DNA from: Papilionanthe hookeriana x Papilionanthe teres
Lineage: Eukaryota; Streptophyta; Magnoliopsida; Asparagales; Orchidaceae
Length of the DNA stretch: 64,000 bases
Direction: 5' to 3'
NCBI GenBank assembly: GCA_022702705.1
Contig: CM040433.1
Location: 17,182,682-17,246,681, forward strand
Part shown: positions 1 through 11,284 of the stretch, piece after piece
Position numbering within the stretch: position 1 is the first letter of the stretch
How the letters are laid out: each line of letters begins with the position of its first letter
The notes under the pieces: generated by a model
What the model saw: only the letters and a program-made list of their open reading frames with translations
Told to the model about the DNA's origin: nothing
Databases searched by the model: none
Position numbers and translations under genes: made by a program

Positions 1-879
1 CGCTTCTTAGTTTGGAAAAATTTTGTCAAACATTGTGCGTCAGAAACGGATAGCGATTCTTTGATCGCAGTAGAGAGAAAAAAAAATTCCGCAATCAAGT
101 GTATCGCAGCCGCTGTCCGGACAATGTAAGCCAAAAAATCACTCCTTACTTTGTGAGCAAAAATCAGATCACTGTTGAGATGGAAATCATGAATAATTGG
201 CTTGCTTGCATCGCAGTGCTGACAGAACATTAAAACATATTAACACCTAATAAAGTTCTATGCAAAGGGATAGAAATTATTGATATATGATATTGCCTGA
301 AAAATTTTGACTGCAATTTGCCTTTTTTTTGTTGTTGTTGTTCTGATAAGTCTTACAAACTGCAGTAAACACGCAATGCAACATCGATTGTTAGCAAAGA
401 AACAAACGTTAATAGTCCATCTGTGATGTACGAAAAACATTAGGTGAATATTGTAAAATTTATAGTAAATACATATAATTATATTAGTATTCTTTATTAG
501 TGTTCTTATAACCTGAAAATCCTTTGAATCTAGTTCAAGTCAAGAGGTGAGCTAGTTCAGCACATCGAGATAGCCGAGACCCGAGACAACTCAACCTTTA
601 CAATTCAACCAGACAGCTCGACCCATTAGTTTACTTCAAATTATCAATCCGAACAGCTTAGCAAATAGATTCAATAGACTTATTTCAATCACTAGAAATA
701 ACAACCACTGAGGCGAGATTTCTCAGCAATTCAAGTTAGTTATGTCAGTTCACCCAAAAAGGCCAAAAAAACTAATCTGCTGAAAATCTGCCACAAATTT
801 GATTGCCTAGTGTACATCCAAAATATGGTTGCATGAATCTTGAGGAAGTTCAATGAGTCTTGCTTATGAACACTAAAGG
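1..879. other. AT-rich intergenic DNA, no gene seen
   Basis: Only short chance reading frames occur here. I found no coding signature, RNA gene or clear repeat boundary. The right part may already be the beginning of the LTR remnant that follows. Confidence 0.5.
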
Positions 880-1540
880 CCTGCATTGGGATATTCAAAA
901 GACGGAAGCACCATGCTTCATTTCCTTCGGTCGGAACTACAAGCCGACCAAAGAGAAGCACAAGCCGAACAAAAAAAAATACATGGCACCTAATCCAGGA
1001 AACAGTCATTGTATCCAGCTCTCTCAACTGATTTTAGGACTCTTGACAAAAATAGTCGAAGGGCACCCAACTGTATATCTTTCTAATCCTTTGAGAAGGC
1101 CCTTTGTCCAAGGAGAATTGTCCGTCACACAATGGTGATACACATTCTACCTGATAGTCCAAGTTCAACCTAACAACAAGAGGGACTCTATTGAGGATTC
1201 TCTTGAGAAGGTTGATCAAAGACCTTCCAGCCAAACAAAGTCATCTCCAAACGAATGATTATCATATGACTGAATGACAACACCAACAAGCCATTTAATG
1301 CCCCTTCTCAAGCAATTATGAATATGGAATGGTGCCAATGTCAATTACTATTAACGGGTCCTAGCGTCAATTACAATAAGAAAATTTGTAATGATGATTT
1401 TTAACATCCCAATTAAAATTGAGACAAATATGTAACTTTAGTAGATAGCCCTAGGATCTATAAATAGGGGGTCATTTCTTTAGTAAAGGACTACTACATT
1501 TACTCTCTTAAAATGGGAGAGTTAATGTGCCTACAATTTT

Positions 1541-1544
<4 letters not shown>

Positions 1545-1584
<40 letters not shown>
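1545..1584. repeat. (TC)n microsatellite
   Basis: About 20 uninterrupted TC units are followed by two further short TC runs separated by AGTTCC. The tract lies just downstream of the W TATA box, where plant 5' leaders are often pyrimidine-rich. Confidence 0.95.
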
Positions 1585-1588
<4 letters not shown>

Positions 1589-1648
1589 CCTCTCTCTCTC
1601 TCAGTTCCTTTGTTCTTTTAACGGTCTATATATTGTGTGCGATCCAAA

Positions 1649-1650
<2 letters not shown>

Positions 1651-1718
<68 letters not shown>
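1651..1718. repeat. (TA)n microsatellite
   Basis: An uninterrupted run of about 34 AT dinucleotides lies inside the W LTR remnant. It creates artificial Ile-Tyr reading frames that are not genes. Confidence 0.97.
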
Positions 1719-1721
<3 letters not shown>

Positions 1722-1949
1722 GATTCAGTATCCTAAATGGTGCAGTGAGAGTGAAATCTTGCTATCAACAAGAAGAGGAGCACACCACTGAGAAGGAACA
1801 TATCAAGAAGAAACCATGAACATGGTGTACGTGAGAGAATTTGTGCAGCAGTAAATTTAGGAATGATAAGACCAAATGACAAGTTAGATGATACAATTGA
1901 TTCACACGCTACTCGAGGGAATAGGTCATGCTCACCAACAAGCAAACCC

Positions 1950-2435
1950 TCAAGAGGAATCCGATCCCGAAGGAAACCAACCGACTTTGGAGGAATATAA
2001 GTTGAAGAAACATAGTACCAGCATAGTGTTGGATCGATTGCGATGAATGGATTATTACCATTAGTTGAAGAATATGTTCACTGGGTAGATCTACGATGCT
2101 GAGCCTCCGGAGAAGTTTAAATTTCCATCTCTGGAATACTACGAAGTTTGGAGCAATCCAGCCAACTACATAGCTTCTTTTTAGTTGGTCGCCTGCCAAC
2201 TCAAAATTTTTGACGCACTGAAGTGTCTGTTATTCGACACTACTCTGAGGGATTCAACTCTCAGATTATTTAATGTCATCCTGACAGGATTTATCACTAA
2301 GGTAAGTGAATTTAAGCTATTCACAGCATATTTTGCTAGCTTTTAGAAGCTTTGAGGCCAAGTAACACTTCTAGCAAAAAACAAAAGAGATATTTCAAGC
2401 ATATGTCACTAAGCTCCAAAAGGAAATAATAGAAT
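1950..2435 (+). pseudogene. broken Ty3/gypsy gag (element W)
   Basis: Conceptual translation with stops and frameshifts matches the retrotransposon gag domain layout. A Pro-Pro-x-Lys-Phe-Lys-Phe-Pro-Ser-Leu block lies near 2105-2135. It is followed by Asn-Pro-Ala-Asn-Tyr-Ile-Ala-Ser-Phe near 2155-2180 (gypsy gags usually have DP..H...F here), an Asp-Ala-Leu-Lys-Cys block with a Phe and a Thr-Leu, and a Tyr-Val-Thr-Lys-Leu-Gln-Lys-Glu segment near 2400-2430. In intact elements this protein forms the capsid-like particle. Here it is non-functional: there are in-frame stops and no protease or pol follows. Similarity ends at about 2435, where coding texture switches to the other strand. Confidence 0.65.
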
Positions 2436-3335
2436 CAGAGCGTCGTAGATGCTTAGCTTGGCTGGCAACTTCCGAAGATGGGCTAGTACATTCTAATCCA
2501 CCTTATTTCTTGGTTCTTCAATCTCTTCTCGAATGGGTAATTCTTCTGCTGGGGTTGGCTCTTTCTAAGCAACCACCTGCTTTCCTTTATCTTTCAGACC
2601 AGTTCTCGGGGGTAGGACTTTTCCGCATCTTAAATTGATTTTTGTTATCTCTTCCAAATATGGTACTGAATTTGATGGTGTCTCTTCCCGAGCTGGAATG
2701 ATTGGTTCTTCTGTAGTTCCTTTGGAATCCAAGGATCGAGCTCAATTGCGACAGGGGATCATTGGAATTCAAAGACTAGTTTGTCACTTTTCAAACTCTC
2801 GTAACCGCTTTCGTCGACATTCTCCTTGTCACTGATACTGATATTTTGTATGATTTGAGAATTGTTATTAAAATAAAAAATTAAGATTCGAATTAGCTTC
2901 GTTGTTGTTAGTCATGTAATCATTAGAAACAATCAAAACGTAGCCAACATCATGACTCTTATCATTATAAGACCCCGCGGGGGCAAACATATAATCATAA
3001 AGAGTTAGAGGTTCGAGGAATTTCTCTCTCGAATCTGAAACGATCATCCTAGGGAATGCAGCCTCTACTCTACTCTTCGGTGCCTCGCTCTTCTCTTCTT
3101 CCACGGTCTTCTCCTCCTTTTGGGGCGGCTCCTTCATTGCAATTGATAGGGCCGATCTGACAGGTCTCAAACTCTGAGTTGAAGTGCGTACCAAAGCGGT
3201 TTGAATGTGATTCAATATTTTCTTTGAAAATTTTGTCCATACCGTACTCCACCCACTATTGACTATATACGGGTCTATCAGAACAATAGGATCAGCTAAA
3301 ATGACATTGATAAAACCTCTTTGGGGCTCTCTCAT
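2436..3335 (-). pseudogene. gypsy gag C-terminus/pre-protease region (element V)
   Basis: Read on the minus strand this continues the V gag. An open stretch of 155 codons (2868-3335) has an acidic Lys/Glu-rich linker. Further on (about 2640-2440) a block reads INLRCGKVLPP, then a Glu/Lys-rich linker, then AHLRKLPAKLSIYDAL. This resembles the segment just before the aspartic protease in many plant gypsy polyproteins (from memory of the family, not a search). Stops interrupt it and the protease itself is absent. The left end at about 2436 abuts the W gag, which faces it, so one element was cut by the other or both by a deletion. Confidence 0.6.
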
Positions 3336-4649
3336 GTACTCTTTCAGAATCGTTATGTTCCCTTTCCTGAGGTTGTTTTCTAGCTAATTCTTGAAAGTGA
3401 AGTAGTCTTCTATATTGTGTCCGATCATCCTATGGTAAGGACAGTACAACGGGTGATCCCTCTTGTCCACTTATTCTGGCCTTTTGGGCTCTGGCAGCTG
3501 GAATCCATCTTTCTTGATTAAGTTGCAGAACATCTTTCCCATTGCTTCATCTTTAAAGGGATATAATTTGTTTATAGATTCGTCAGGGTGCGCTACTGCT
3601 GAGGCTGCTGTTGATTATACTGTTGAGAAGGTTGTCGATTATATTGCTGAGGCAGTTGGTAACTCAGCTGAGGCGGTTGATAACTCGGCTGAGGCGTTTA
3701 ATAACTCGGTTAAGGTCGTTGATAACTTTATTGAGACCGTTCAATTTGTATCTATATCGGTTGCTTGCCTTTTTCTATTGTTGCAATGGTTCCCGATTTC
3801 TTCTCAAGGCTTTTACCGGTTTTGACTTATCGTACCTTTCCAGAAAACTTAGCTGCTTTGCCTCTTCTTGTAGACTCTTGGCCTTGCTAAGCAATTTCTT
3901 GAATATCTTGATTGTAAATCCTTTAAGGAGAAACACTATCAGGATGTGGATACTCTTCAGCAAAATCTCAATTGCATGCTGTTCCTGGAGTTGAGGTTCA
4001 CACTTCATACTTAAATTTCTCCATCGCAGAATATAGTCCACCAAAGTTTCGTCTGACCCCTATTTCTCTGTACTACAAGATCACCGATGGTGATGTGGTG
4101 CTAAGCTCCAACAAACTGTTTCACGAATAGATTTTCTAATTTTGTGAATGTCTTTACTGATCTGTTGAGCGACTCTGCGTATCAATCTAAGGCAATCCCA
4201 GAAAGGCTACTAACAAACTGGCGGAACAACAAAGCATCACTACCCTCCGCGTTGCAGCAACTTGCACGAAAGTGTGTAACAAGTTGTTGGGGGTTTCCCG
4301 TTCCATTGAAATTCTTAAATAGAGGTTGTACGAAGCCTTCGGGGTATTACACGGCATCCAATTCTTCGGGGTAGGGTCTACCTCTCAGAATTAATGCCCC
4401 GCTCTTGGACTGGGCTAAGGCTTCTCTTACCTGCTGTTCTACCATGTTCTTAATGTCTTTTTCTGGTATTAGACTTTGAACATGATCTTTCTTCGGTTGC
4501 TCCTCCCTATTGGCGGAGATGAGTTCTCTTCTTTCATCTAAAATCTGAATTACCTCTGCGGGCACCTCTTTTGGAGTTTGAGATTGACTTTGGAGTTTGG
4601 CAATGGCAGCCATCATCTCTTCCATCCTCCTTTCCATTCGATCGATCAT
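3336..4649 (-). pseudogene. broken Ty3/gypsy gag core (element V)
   Basis: The minus strand opens with a helical Met/Glu-rich segment at 4649 (MIDRMERRMEEMMAAIAKLQ), reaching a PYPEELDAV motif at about 4350. Degenerate gag core follows. An open stretch of 3775-4044 starts with DYILRWRNLSMKCEPQL, matching the D..L.RF..L.. region of plant gypsy gag. Near 3400-3450 a zinc-finger-like CPYHRMIGHNIEDY occurs, in which the last metal ligand (normally Cys) is Tyr. Between them lies a stretch expanded by short Ala/Glu/Ser/Thr repeats (about 3590-3740). Many stops make it a pseudogene. Confidence 0.7.
3600..3735. repeat. short-period coding repeat in V gag
   Basis: Imperfect copies of a 27-30 base unit (GAGGC.GTTGATAACTC and variants) follow one another. 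They translate on the minus strand to repeated Ala-Ser-Ala-Glu-Leu-Ser-Thr blocks. They look like replication-slippage expansion of a gag linker. Confidence 0.7.
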
Positions 4650-6045
4650 GTCATCCGTCTGTTGAGGGGGTCTTTGCAGTGGCTCTGGGTTATCTCCTTC
4701 TGCTGGCTCTGGGAACTCTCACAGAGTTGATGATGTCCGAGTTTCAACTATGTTTATTTCAGCAAAGTTTTCTTCCATATATTCTGATAAATCATTTCGT
4801 CTTCAGGCTCATTCTTCCTTTCTTTGTATAATTGCTTGATGTTAGTCCGTAACCTTTCCAAAGTGGTTTCAAGTGAATTCTCTCATGGTCTTGAAGTTAA
4901 CGGACAATGGTTGATGAGTTTCGTCTTCTGGGGTTGCCTTTGGGATGGTAGCACTTCCTTCAGATTGAGGCTCTTCGTCAGAATTTCTCATTCCAGACTG
5001 CTCAGTCAGTATTGGTGATGCAATCTTAGGTTGCCACACCATCCTTCTTGATATTGGGAGCCTAGGACCGAATGGCTTATCGGTAGTGGGTTGGAAAGTG
5101 GTGTGTTCTTTAATATGCGGAGTAGAGGTTACGGCGGGTAACCTCTCGTTATTACCACTCAGTCTCCTTCTTCTTGGCAGACTTCTCTCTTGAGCAGAAA
5201 GGGAAGACATTCTCGGAGACTGGAATTGACCGATACTCTCCCCATTCTTCTTAGAATCTACGACACATGGTAGTTTTCTTTCTTTGCTAGTTTCTCAATT
5301 ACTGCCTGTAATCGAGTTAGTGACGTGTTCTTTGTCTTTCTTTCTCCGTGGTCATCATAGTAAGAGGGTCGGGGTAGTGCAGCAGTAATCTTCCGGGCAT
5401 CTTCCTCATCGGAGACGGTTGAGAGTGAGTGAAACCTACTTTCTCCTAGCAGCGGTGAGAGTTCTAGAAGTTCTTCTTCTCTAGAAATTTCTGCAGGAAT
5501 GGTAACTTCAGTGTCTTTGATCTTCTTGATGCTAGCAATTCTCCTGCTCTTGTTCCTTTTCTGTGCTCTAGTCAGGGGTACGAGGCTCAAACTGGACCCA
5601 ATCTCGAACACAGACAGTATCGCAGCAAAAGTCGAACCCTCCGCAGTAGCAGGCTCATCACTTAACTGGACTTCCTTCCCCTTTAGTTTTGCTGGAACGG
5701 GCGTAGATGCAGTGATGACTATACCGGTGGGGGTAGCGACTATTGTCCTGGGAGTAAACTTATTAGTTTTGATAGCTAATCTCTTACAGACAACGGTACT
5801 CTCCCCAGTTGGGACCCTCTTCAGGGGAGGAAACTTATGTACTGACCTCAGGTTGAACTCAACTACAGGTTCGACAGATTCTGACACCATGAATTTCAGT
5901 ACAGCAATGGTGACATCTCCAAAATTGATGTATGTGTTGTCAAATCCTTGTCCAAGCGAATTACTACTTCATCAGAAAATTCATTCTTGTTGATTGCTAA
6001 GTCCATTCTAGCGGTGAAGGAAAAGATCAACCTTGGTGCAAACAT
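4650..6045 (-). pseudogene. N-terminal extension of element V polyprotein
   Basis: Upstream (on the minus strand) of the V gag core are two long open stretches: 5258-5890 (210 codons) and 4869-5210 (113 codons). They are linked by interrupted sequence that stays compositionally similar. The encoded protein is Ser/Thr/Pro/Glu-rich and low in complexity, with no domain I recognise. Some plant gypsy lineages carry such an extra N-terminal region before gag, which is the likeliest identity. A non-TE host gene is possible but less likely, because reading continues directly into the gag helix at 4649. No primer binding site or LTR was recognised at its right edge. Confidence 0.5.
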
Positions 6046-6626
6046 TTTCTGCAGGGAGGGTTCAGAGCGTTACTGTCATCATACGCTTCCTTTCATTACA
6101 ATAATCTTAGGGTGAAGTATAAAGTTGTCCGAACAAAAATGTTATTTATTTGCATTTTTTAAGATTTTAAGAGTTTATCGGGTTTTATTTTGTTTTGATT
6201 TTATTAGGAGCAAGATTCATAAGTGGAATACACACAGCTCGCTAGGAACAATTAAGCTAACGAAGAAAAGAAAACGAAGGAGAAATAAAGGACTCGGTCC
6301 GTAATTGAAAAGGAAGGGGAACACTTCACATCAATTTTGCTTTGATGTGTCACTCCTATCCTAACACACCTATTGCGGTCTACCTCAACCCTTTTGAGAG
6401 GTGGGAAGATTCCAGAACCTTTCTGTTTGAGGGTGTTTAAACAGTGACTCCGGAATCTAAAAGGAGTTAACTATACTTGCTCAAGACAAAAATGAGCGAA
6501 GTATGCATACAGAAAGAATGACAGTTTGATCCACTAGTGGTATGGACTCACTACTGATTTATGAAAGCAAAATTATATGATCTAAAATGGAGAGAAAAGT
6601 TATTCCCTAGCAGAGTCTCCAGAAAT
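6046..6626. other. spacer between element V and long unit A
   Basis: No coding texture or RNA gene is seen. It could include the 5' untranslated region or LTR of V or an older insertion, but I cannot show it. The last ~16 bases before unit A resemble the bases before unit C (AGAGTCTCC...AGAAA versus AGAGTCGCC...AGAAG), so the true unit edge may lie slightly to the left. Confidence 0.4.
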
Positions 6627-9600
6627 TATCAGCAGATTTTTCGATTTAACTTAGGTATATATATATAATTTTAAATTGTTTTAGAAGGTAATGCTCATTC
6701 TTAAAAATATGAGACTGAACCGATCTCATATCCTTAATAGTTTAAATAAACAAACCATACACAGCAAGCCATGCATATATTCCGAGGAATATATATATTA
6801 CTTGATAGTGAGGTTTAATTAAATAAACTAGTAGACTTATGACATCTGTTTGGTCTGCGAACCAATTTTATTTTGACCGACAAGTTCCTCTATTAATACA
6901 AAGGAATTAAATAGGGTTTATAGTACTTGGGTTCTAAAGTTCCCTATAAAGGCAAACCCCTATAGTTAATTACATCCTAAATAACTGAAATCATTTAAAA
7001 AAACTGATGATAAAAATCAGTGGCTTTGCTCTCAAGAATTTCAAAGTTTAAGGTATTCAAGGTTGGATATTGAGAAATCAAAAGGGATAGATCAAACAGG
7101 AACAGTTATTGTAAGAGTGCAAAGGCAGAAAGGTGGGGGATGTCATGGATCTAGAAGAGAACCTCTGGTGACTTCCTAGACTCTTCTATTGTTTGGTTTC
7201 AATTTCAAAGAGATGTTATTTGATATTCCAATCCTGCAAATTTTATTTATTTATGACTTATATTTGTATGACATGATCATACAAATAGCCTAGGAGATAG
7301 GTGGGTTTATGTCATATCGGATGAAAACCTTGGAAACCTAAGACGAGTTAGGGCTTATGTTGCATGATGTGCAAAGTTCTAAAGAGATAAGGTGAGGATT
7401 TATGTTGCACTATGAAAACTACCTTGAAGTTCTATGACTTCGTTGTTTATTTCTAAGAAAAGTTTAGTTAACGTAGATTTGTTTTACTGTTGAAGATGGC
7501 CGTGTTGCCCATCGTGCTTGTTCCAAACCCTTGTTGTTGCAGAGGGTTTAGTTTAAGAAGTGCTAATCAAGGGATGAGAGAAGTGTCACGTCATAGAAAG
7601 TTGAAAATTAAGGTGGCTTAATGGTTTATTTGAAACGAATGTTTAAATTGATTATGAAGACACCAGTTAGGATACCACGGCTCCGTCATTCAGGCACCAC
7701 CATTTTAATTGGATTCACTTAGTCCAAATGAATTTACTAAACCTAGCTAAATGAGTTTCATACTTTCATTTAGACAGTGGGAAGTCTCGTTAGCAACACG
7801 TAGGTTACCTCCTCCGAGGGTTCCCAATCATCCAATGAGACATTTTAATTTAGTTGTGATTGCAGTTTGTTTCGTTTATGATCAATTTTTGAGTTGTTTA
7901 ACATGTTGAGTTCTATCAATTTTAGCAATTTATTACAAGTACAATATGCAAAAAGCAATAAACATTTAAGTAAAGCAAAATAAATAAATGTGTACCTAGC
8001 GAGTCTTCTCGTTTCCTCCACCTGAAAGTTTGGTTACACAATGCATATATACAATATTTCAGGAATTAAAGCATGCCGGAAAACAGGAAAAGTAGGTGTA
8101 AAGTGTGTCTATCCAATCCTAAGTTGTGATTTAGCGGGTCGTTAAGGTTTTAAGGATGATTTTTTTGAACAAAGAACAATGAAACCCAATTGTTCTTCTA
8201 AAATACCCCATTAGGTTAAGGAAGTGCTCGGGGCATAACCCTGAACATCTTCCTCAACACTTCTGGGATTGTTTCTGAGTTCATTTGGTTTCATTGTGGT
8301 GTTCACTTAACCACCCATGTTCAATTAGGGTTTGTTGATGATGTTTTAATTCTTGCTATGTGAACTAAGATGTTTTGATTATCCCTTGAGCAGGGTAACA
8401 TTCACTCGATGTTTTATTTAAGAATTATGTGAGTGAAAGCCTTTAGGGGAAAATTGAATTGTTTGAAAACTTAGAAAATTTAATTAAGGTTGAATTAATA
8501 GTGTTTTAAGACGTTTCAAATTAATGTTCCAAATTAATTATAATATTTTAAAATATTTTAAATTAATTATATTATTTTGATTTGATTATGTTGTTTTAAA
8601 TTGCTTATCTTAATATATTATGTTAGAATTATTTTAATTGTATTAATTAAAATTGTTTTAGATTAATTATATTATTTCAAAATCATTTTCATTTGATTAT
8701 ATTATTCCAATTTTCATTAATGAGTTTTATTAAACTTATGGGTGGGCTAATAATTAGAGGTGACATTGAATTGAGTGAATCTTCGTTAATTCATTAATTA
8801 GGGGTTGAAATTGGTGGATTAAGATCTTCCAAGATTGAACTTTTTTACTTAATATGTCTTCAATTAACTTCCAAATTATAATTATTAAGGAAATTATAAT
8901 ATTTCTCTTAATGTTGAAAACTGATGAATTGGTTTCTACCTCTTTTAATCCCTATGTTGCAATCATCTAAGGAGATCAATTGAGATTGTTTATTATCCCT
9001 TTACCCATAGTTAAGCCTAAATATTCATTAAGGCTAAATTTCATAATTACCATTTTAAAAATTTAGGACTGGTCACTTCATAATTCATTAAATTAAAGTC
9101 AAATAACTTTGAAATTTTTTTGTTACCCCATTCATGGGTCAATTAAAATATTAGAGGAGAGAATTTGATTTTTATAAATTAAATTTAATTTAATTTATAT
9201 ATTTATTTTAATGCAAAAAAGGGTTCTTTTAATGAAAATTAAATAACTTGGCAAAAGCAAAGCCTCTACCCTTGAAATTTTTATTGGAGGTAGACCTAGA
9301 CCAGAGGACCACTATGACCAATTTTTTATGATTTTTAGAGTTTTAATTTAATTATGAGAATTGCTTCAATTTCTGAAGTATTAATTAATTATAAAATATT
9401 TTAAAAGTGGAAAATTATGTTTTATATATTTTTTTAAATCTCTCTAATGTTAGGGAACCTAGAGAAGAAAATTTCATATTTTTCTAATATTATGTTTTGT
9501 GGAAAATTAAGGAAATTCATTTTTAACCTTAAAAAAATACTTTAAGCCTTCAAAAATTAATATCTTCGCTTAGGGACTTACGAAAATTATCCCAATTGCT

Positions 9601-11276
9601 GTCAAGTGATTAGGAGACAATTTAGAACATTTTCATGAATTTTATTAATTTTGTGATTTTTATCATTTTTTAATTATTTTTTATATTTGAAAATTCAATT
9701 TTAGGGTTAAAAATGAAGTATTTGTTTTAATTACCATTTTATTTTTATAAAATTTCACCAGTCATGAGGAGGTCCCAAAACAAATTTCATAATTTTTTTG
9801 ACTTGTATTTTAATTATTAAAAAATAGTTTAATGTCAATATTGGTAATTAACTTAGAAAATCAAGTTTAGTGACCAAATGAATTCCAAATGACTTCAAAA
9901 TTTTTATCGAAGTTTCTTTAACCCTAAACCACATTGGAGAGTGGTTTTTAAGTTATTTCCATTTATATTTAATTCTATTTAAATTTCCTTATGTTTTAGG
10001 GTTTAGTGACCATTATAATTATTTTAAATGAGTTAAGCTAAATTTCTATTTTTCCTATGGTCCTCTGGTCTGAGGAAACTAAGCATAATTTTCCTAGATT
10101 TTTTTTAAATAACATGCTAATTATTACAATTAATTTTCCAAAATAAATGCCTAAATTTGAAAAATACATATCTCCTCATAGGCGTCTCCTCTGATCTTGG
10201 AAAAATCAGAAAAGACCCCCCATGACAGAGGCTACAAATACCTTAAATGGTATATCATGGTGAAATTTTTAAGTGCATGGAGAATCAAAAGACCCTAAAC
10301 CATATTTAATTAATTAAAAATCACACATGCATCAAATAATCATGAAACAAATTCCACATTCTCTGTTCACTGAGCAAGAGGGTATTTTTATTTTATTTTT
10401 AGGATTTTTCTAGGCAAAGTTATGAATTTTTAAAGTTCACTGAATTAAATAAATACAAAAAATCCTCCTAATTTCCTACTTAAACACGTCGGCTCTGCGT
10501 TAACATAGGCAGCTGCTAAAGCCACATGGCTCTCCCTGGTTCGATGCTGCCATCTGACTCGGTAGCCACACGTCCCGCTGTTCACGGATCATCTGCTCGT
10601 CCAGCGTGATCCTAACATTCCATTCATTATATGCGCGATCGAACGACTGCCCAGCTTTGTCCCTGTCTGGTGTGAACCCAAGACCATCCACACTAAATCA
10701 CTAATTTCTCGAACTATACTCAATGAAAACTCTTTGGGTTTGATTCTATGAACCTGTTTAAGCATGGAGAACATATTCATATAGTTAATCAAGGCTTAAA
10801 TTAACCCTAATCACATGGAGAATCAATTAAAGCTCAAGAAGAGGAGGGGTTTCATACCTTTGCTCTGAGAAGTGAAGCTTCAATTAGAGAGTTTGACAAG
10901 CTTCGTAGGAGTCCTCTGAGCTCAGGGATGAAGCCTCTGGCCTTGTTGAAATGCCTATGTATGAAAGTGATCAAACTCGATTTGGAGGTTTGGTGAAATT
11001 CCTGTTAGAGTGGGCTGCTGATGGGGCTTTTAAAGGAAAGCTTGTTCTCTTGCCTTGGGGATGGTGTGGGTGAAGTTAATTTGATTTTTGTCGAGTTTGG
11101 AGAGGTGTCTTGCTCTGGGTTCAATTTTGAGCTCAGAAATTGAGCTCGGTTGGGGGATTTTAGGGCTGAAAAATGGTAGGGATTAGGTTCTCTAGGTTGT
11201 AATTAGTTTTGGGGAAAGTTCACAGAGTTTGGGCAGGGTTTTTGTTTGAGCTCTCCTTTGGCCGTGGAGGGGGTGG

Positions 11277-11284
11277 TATAAATA
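11277..11284 (+). promoter_or_regulatory. candidate TATA box inside long unit A
   Basis: TATAAATA lies about 4.65 kb into the unit. The matching position of unit C reads TTTAAATA (about 33838) and unit D has TATAAAT on the + strand near 60242, so an AT core is kept. If this is the retroelement promoter, U3 would be about 4.6 kb and R-U5 about 2.4 kb. Position relative to any transcript is unknown. Confidence 0.35.

Larger units (their letters stand above)
880..1737 (+). mobile_element. LTR remnant of gypsy element W
   Basis: The stretch reads like a plant gypsy LTR. Its upstream part has short repeated words (ACAAGCCGACC and ACAAGCCGAAC near 940-970). A TATA box (CTATAAATAG, about 1457-1466) lies about 270 bp before a degenerate primer-binding-like site at 1738-1755 (TGGTGCAGTGAGAGTGAA), where gypsy elements commonly have TGGCGCCGTCTGTGGGAA; I count 12 of 18 matches. 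A gag relic follows on the same strand. The left edge is not defined, and (TC)n and (TA)n tracts have expanded between TATA box and primer site. Confidence 0.5.

Noticed and set aside
860..1138. 92-codon frame near the left edge
   Set aside because: It lies in LTR-like sequence with short repeated words and has no recognisable domain; an overlapping antisense frame is equally long.
1513..1819. Open frames of Ser-Leu and Ile-Tyr repeats
   Set aside because: They are translations of (TC)n and (TA)n tracts, with no codon-use or domain support.
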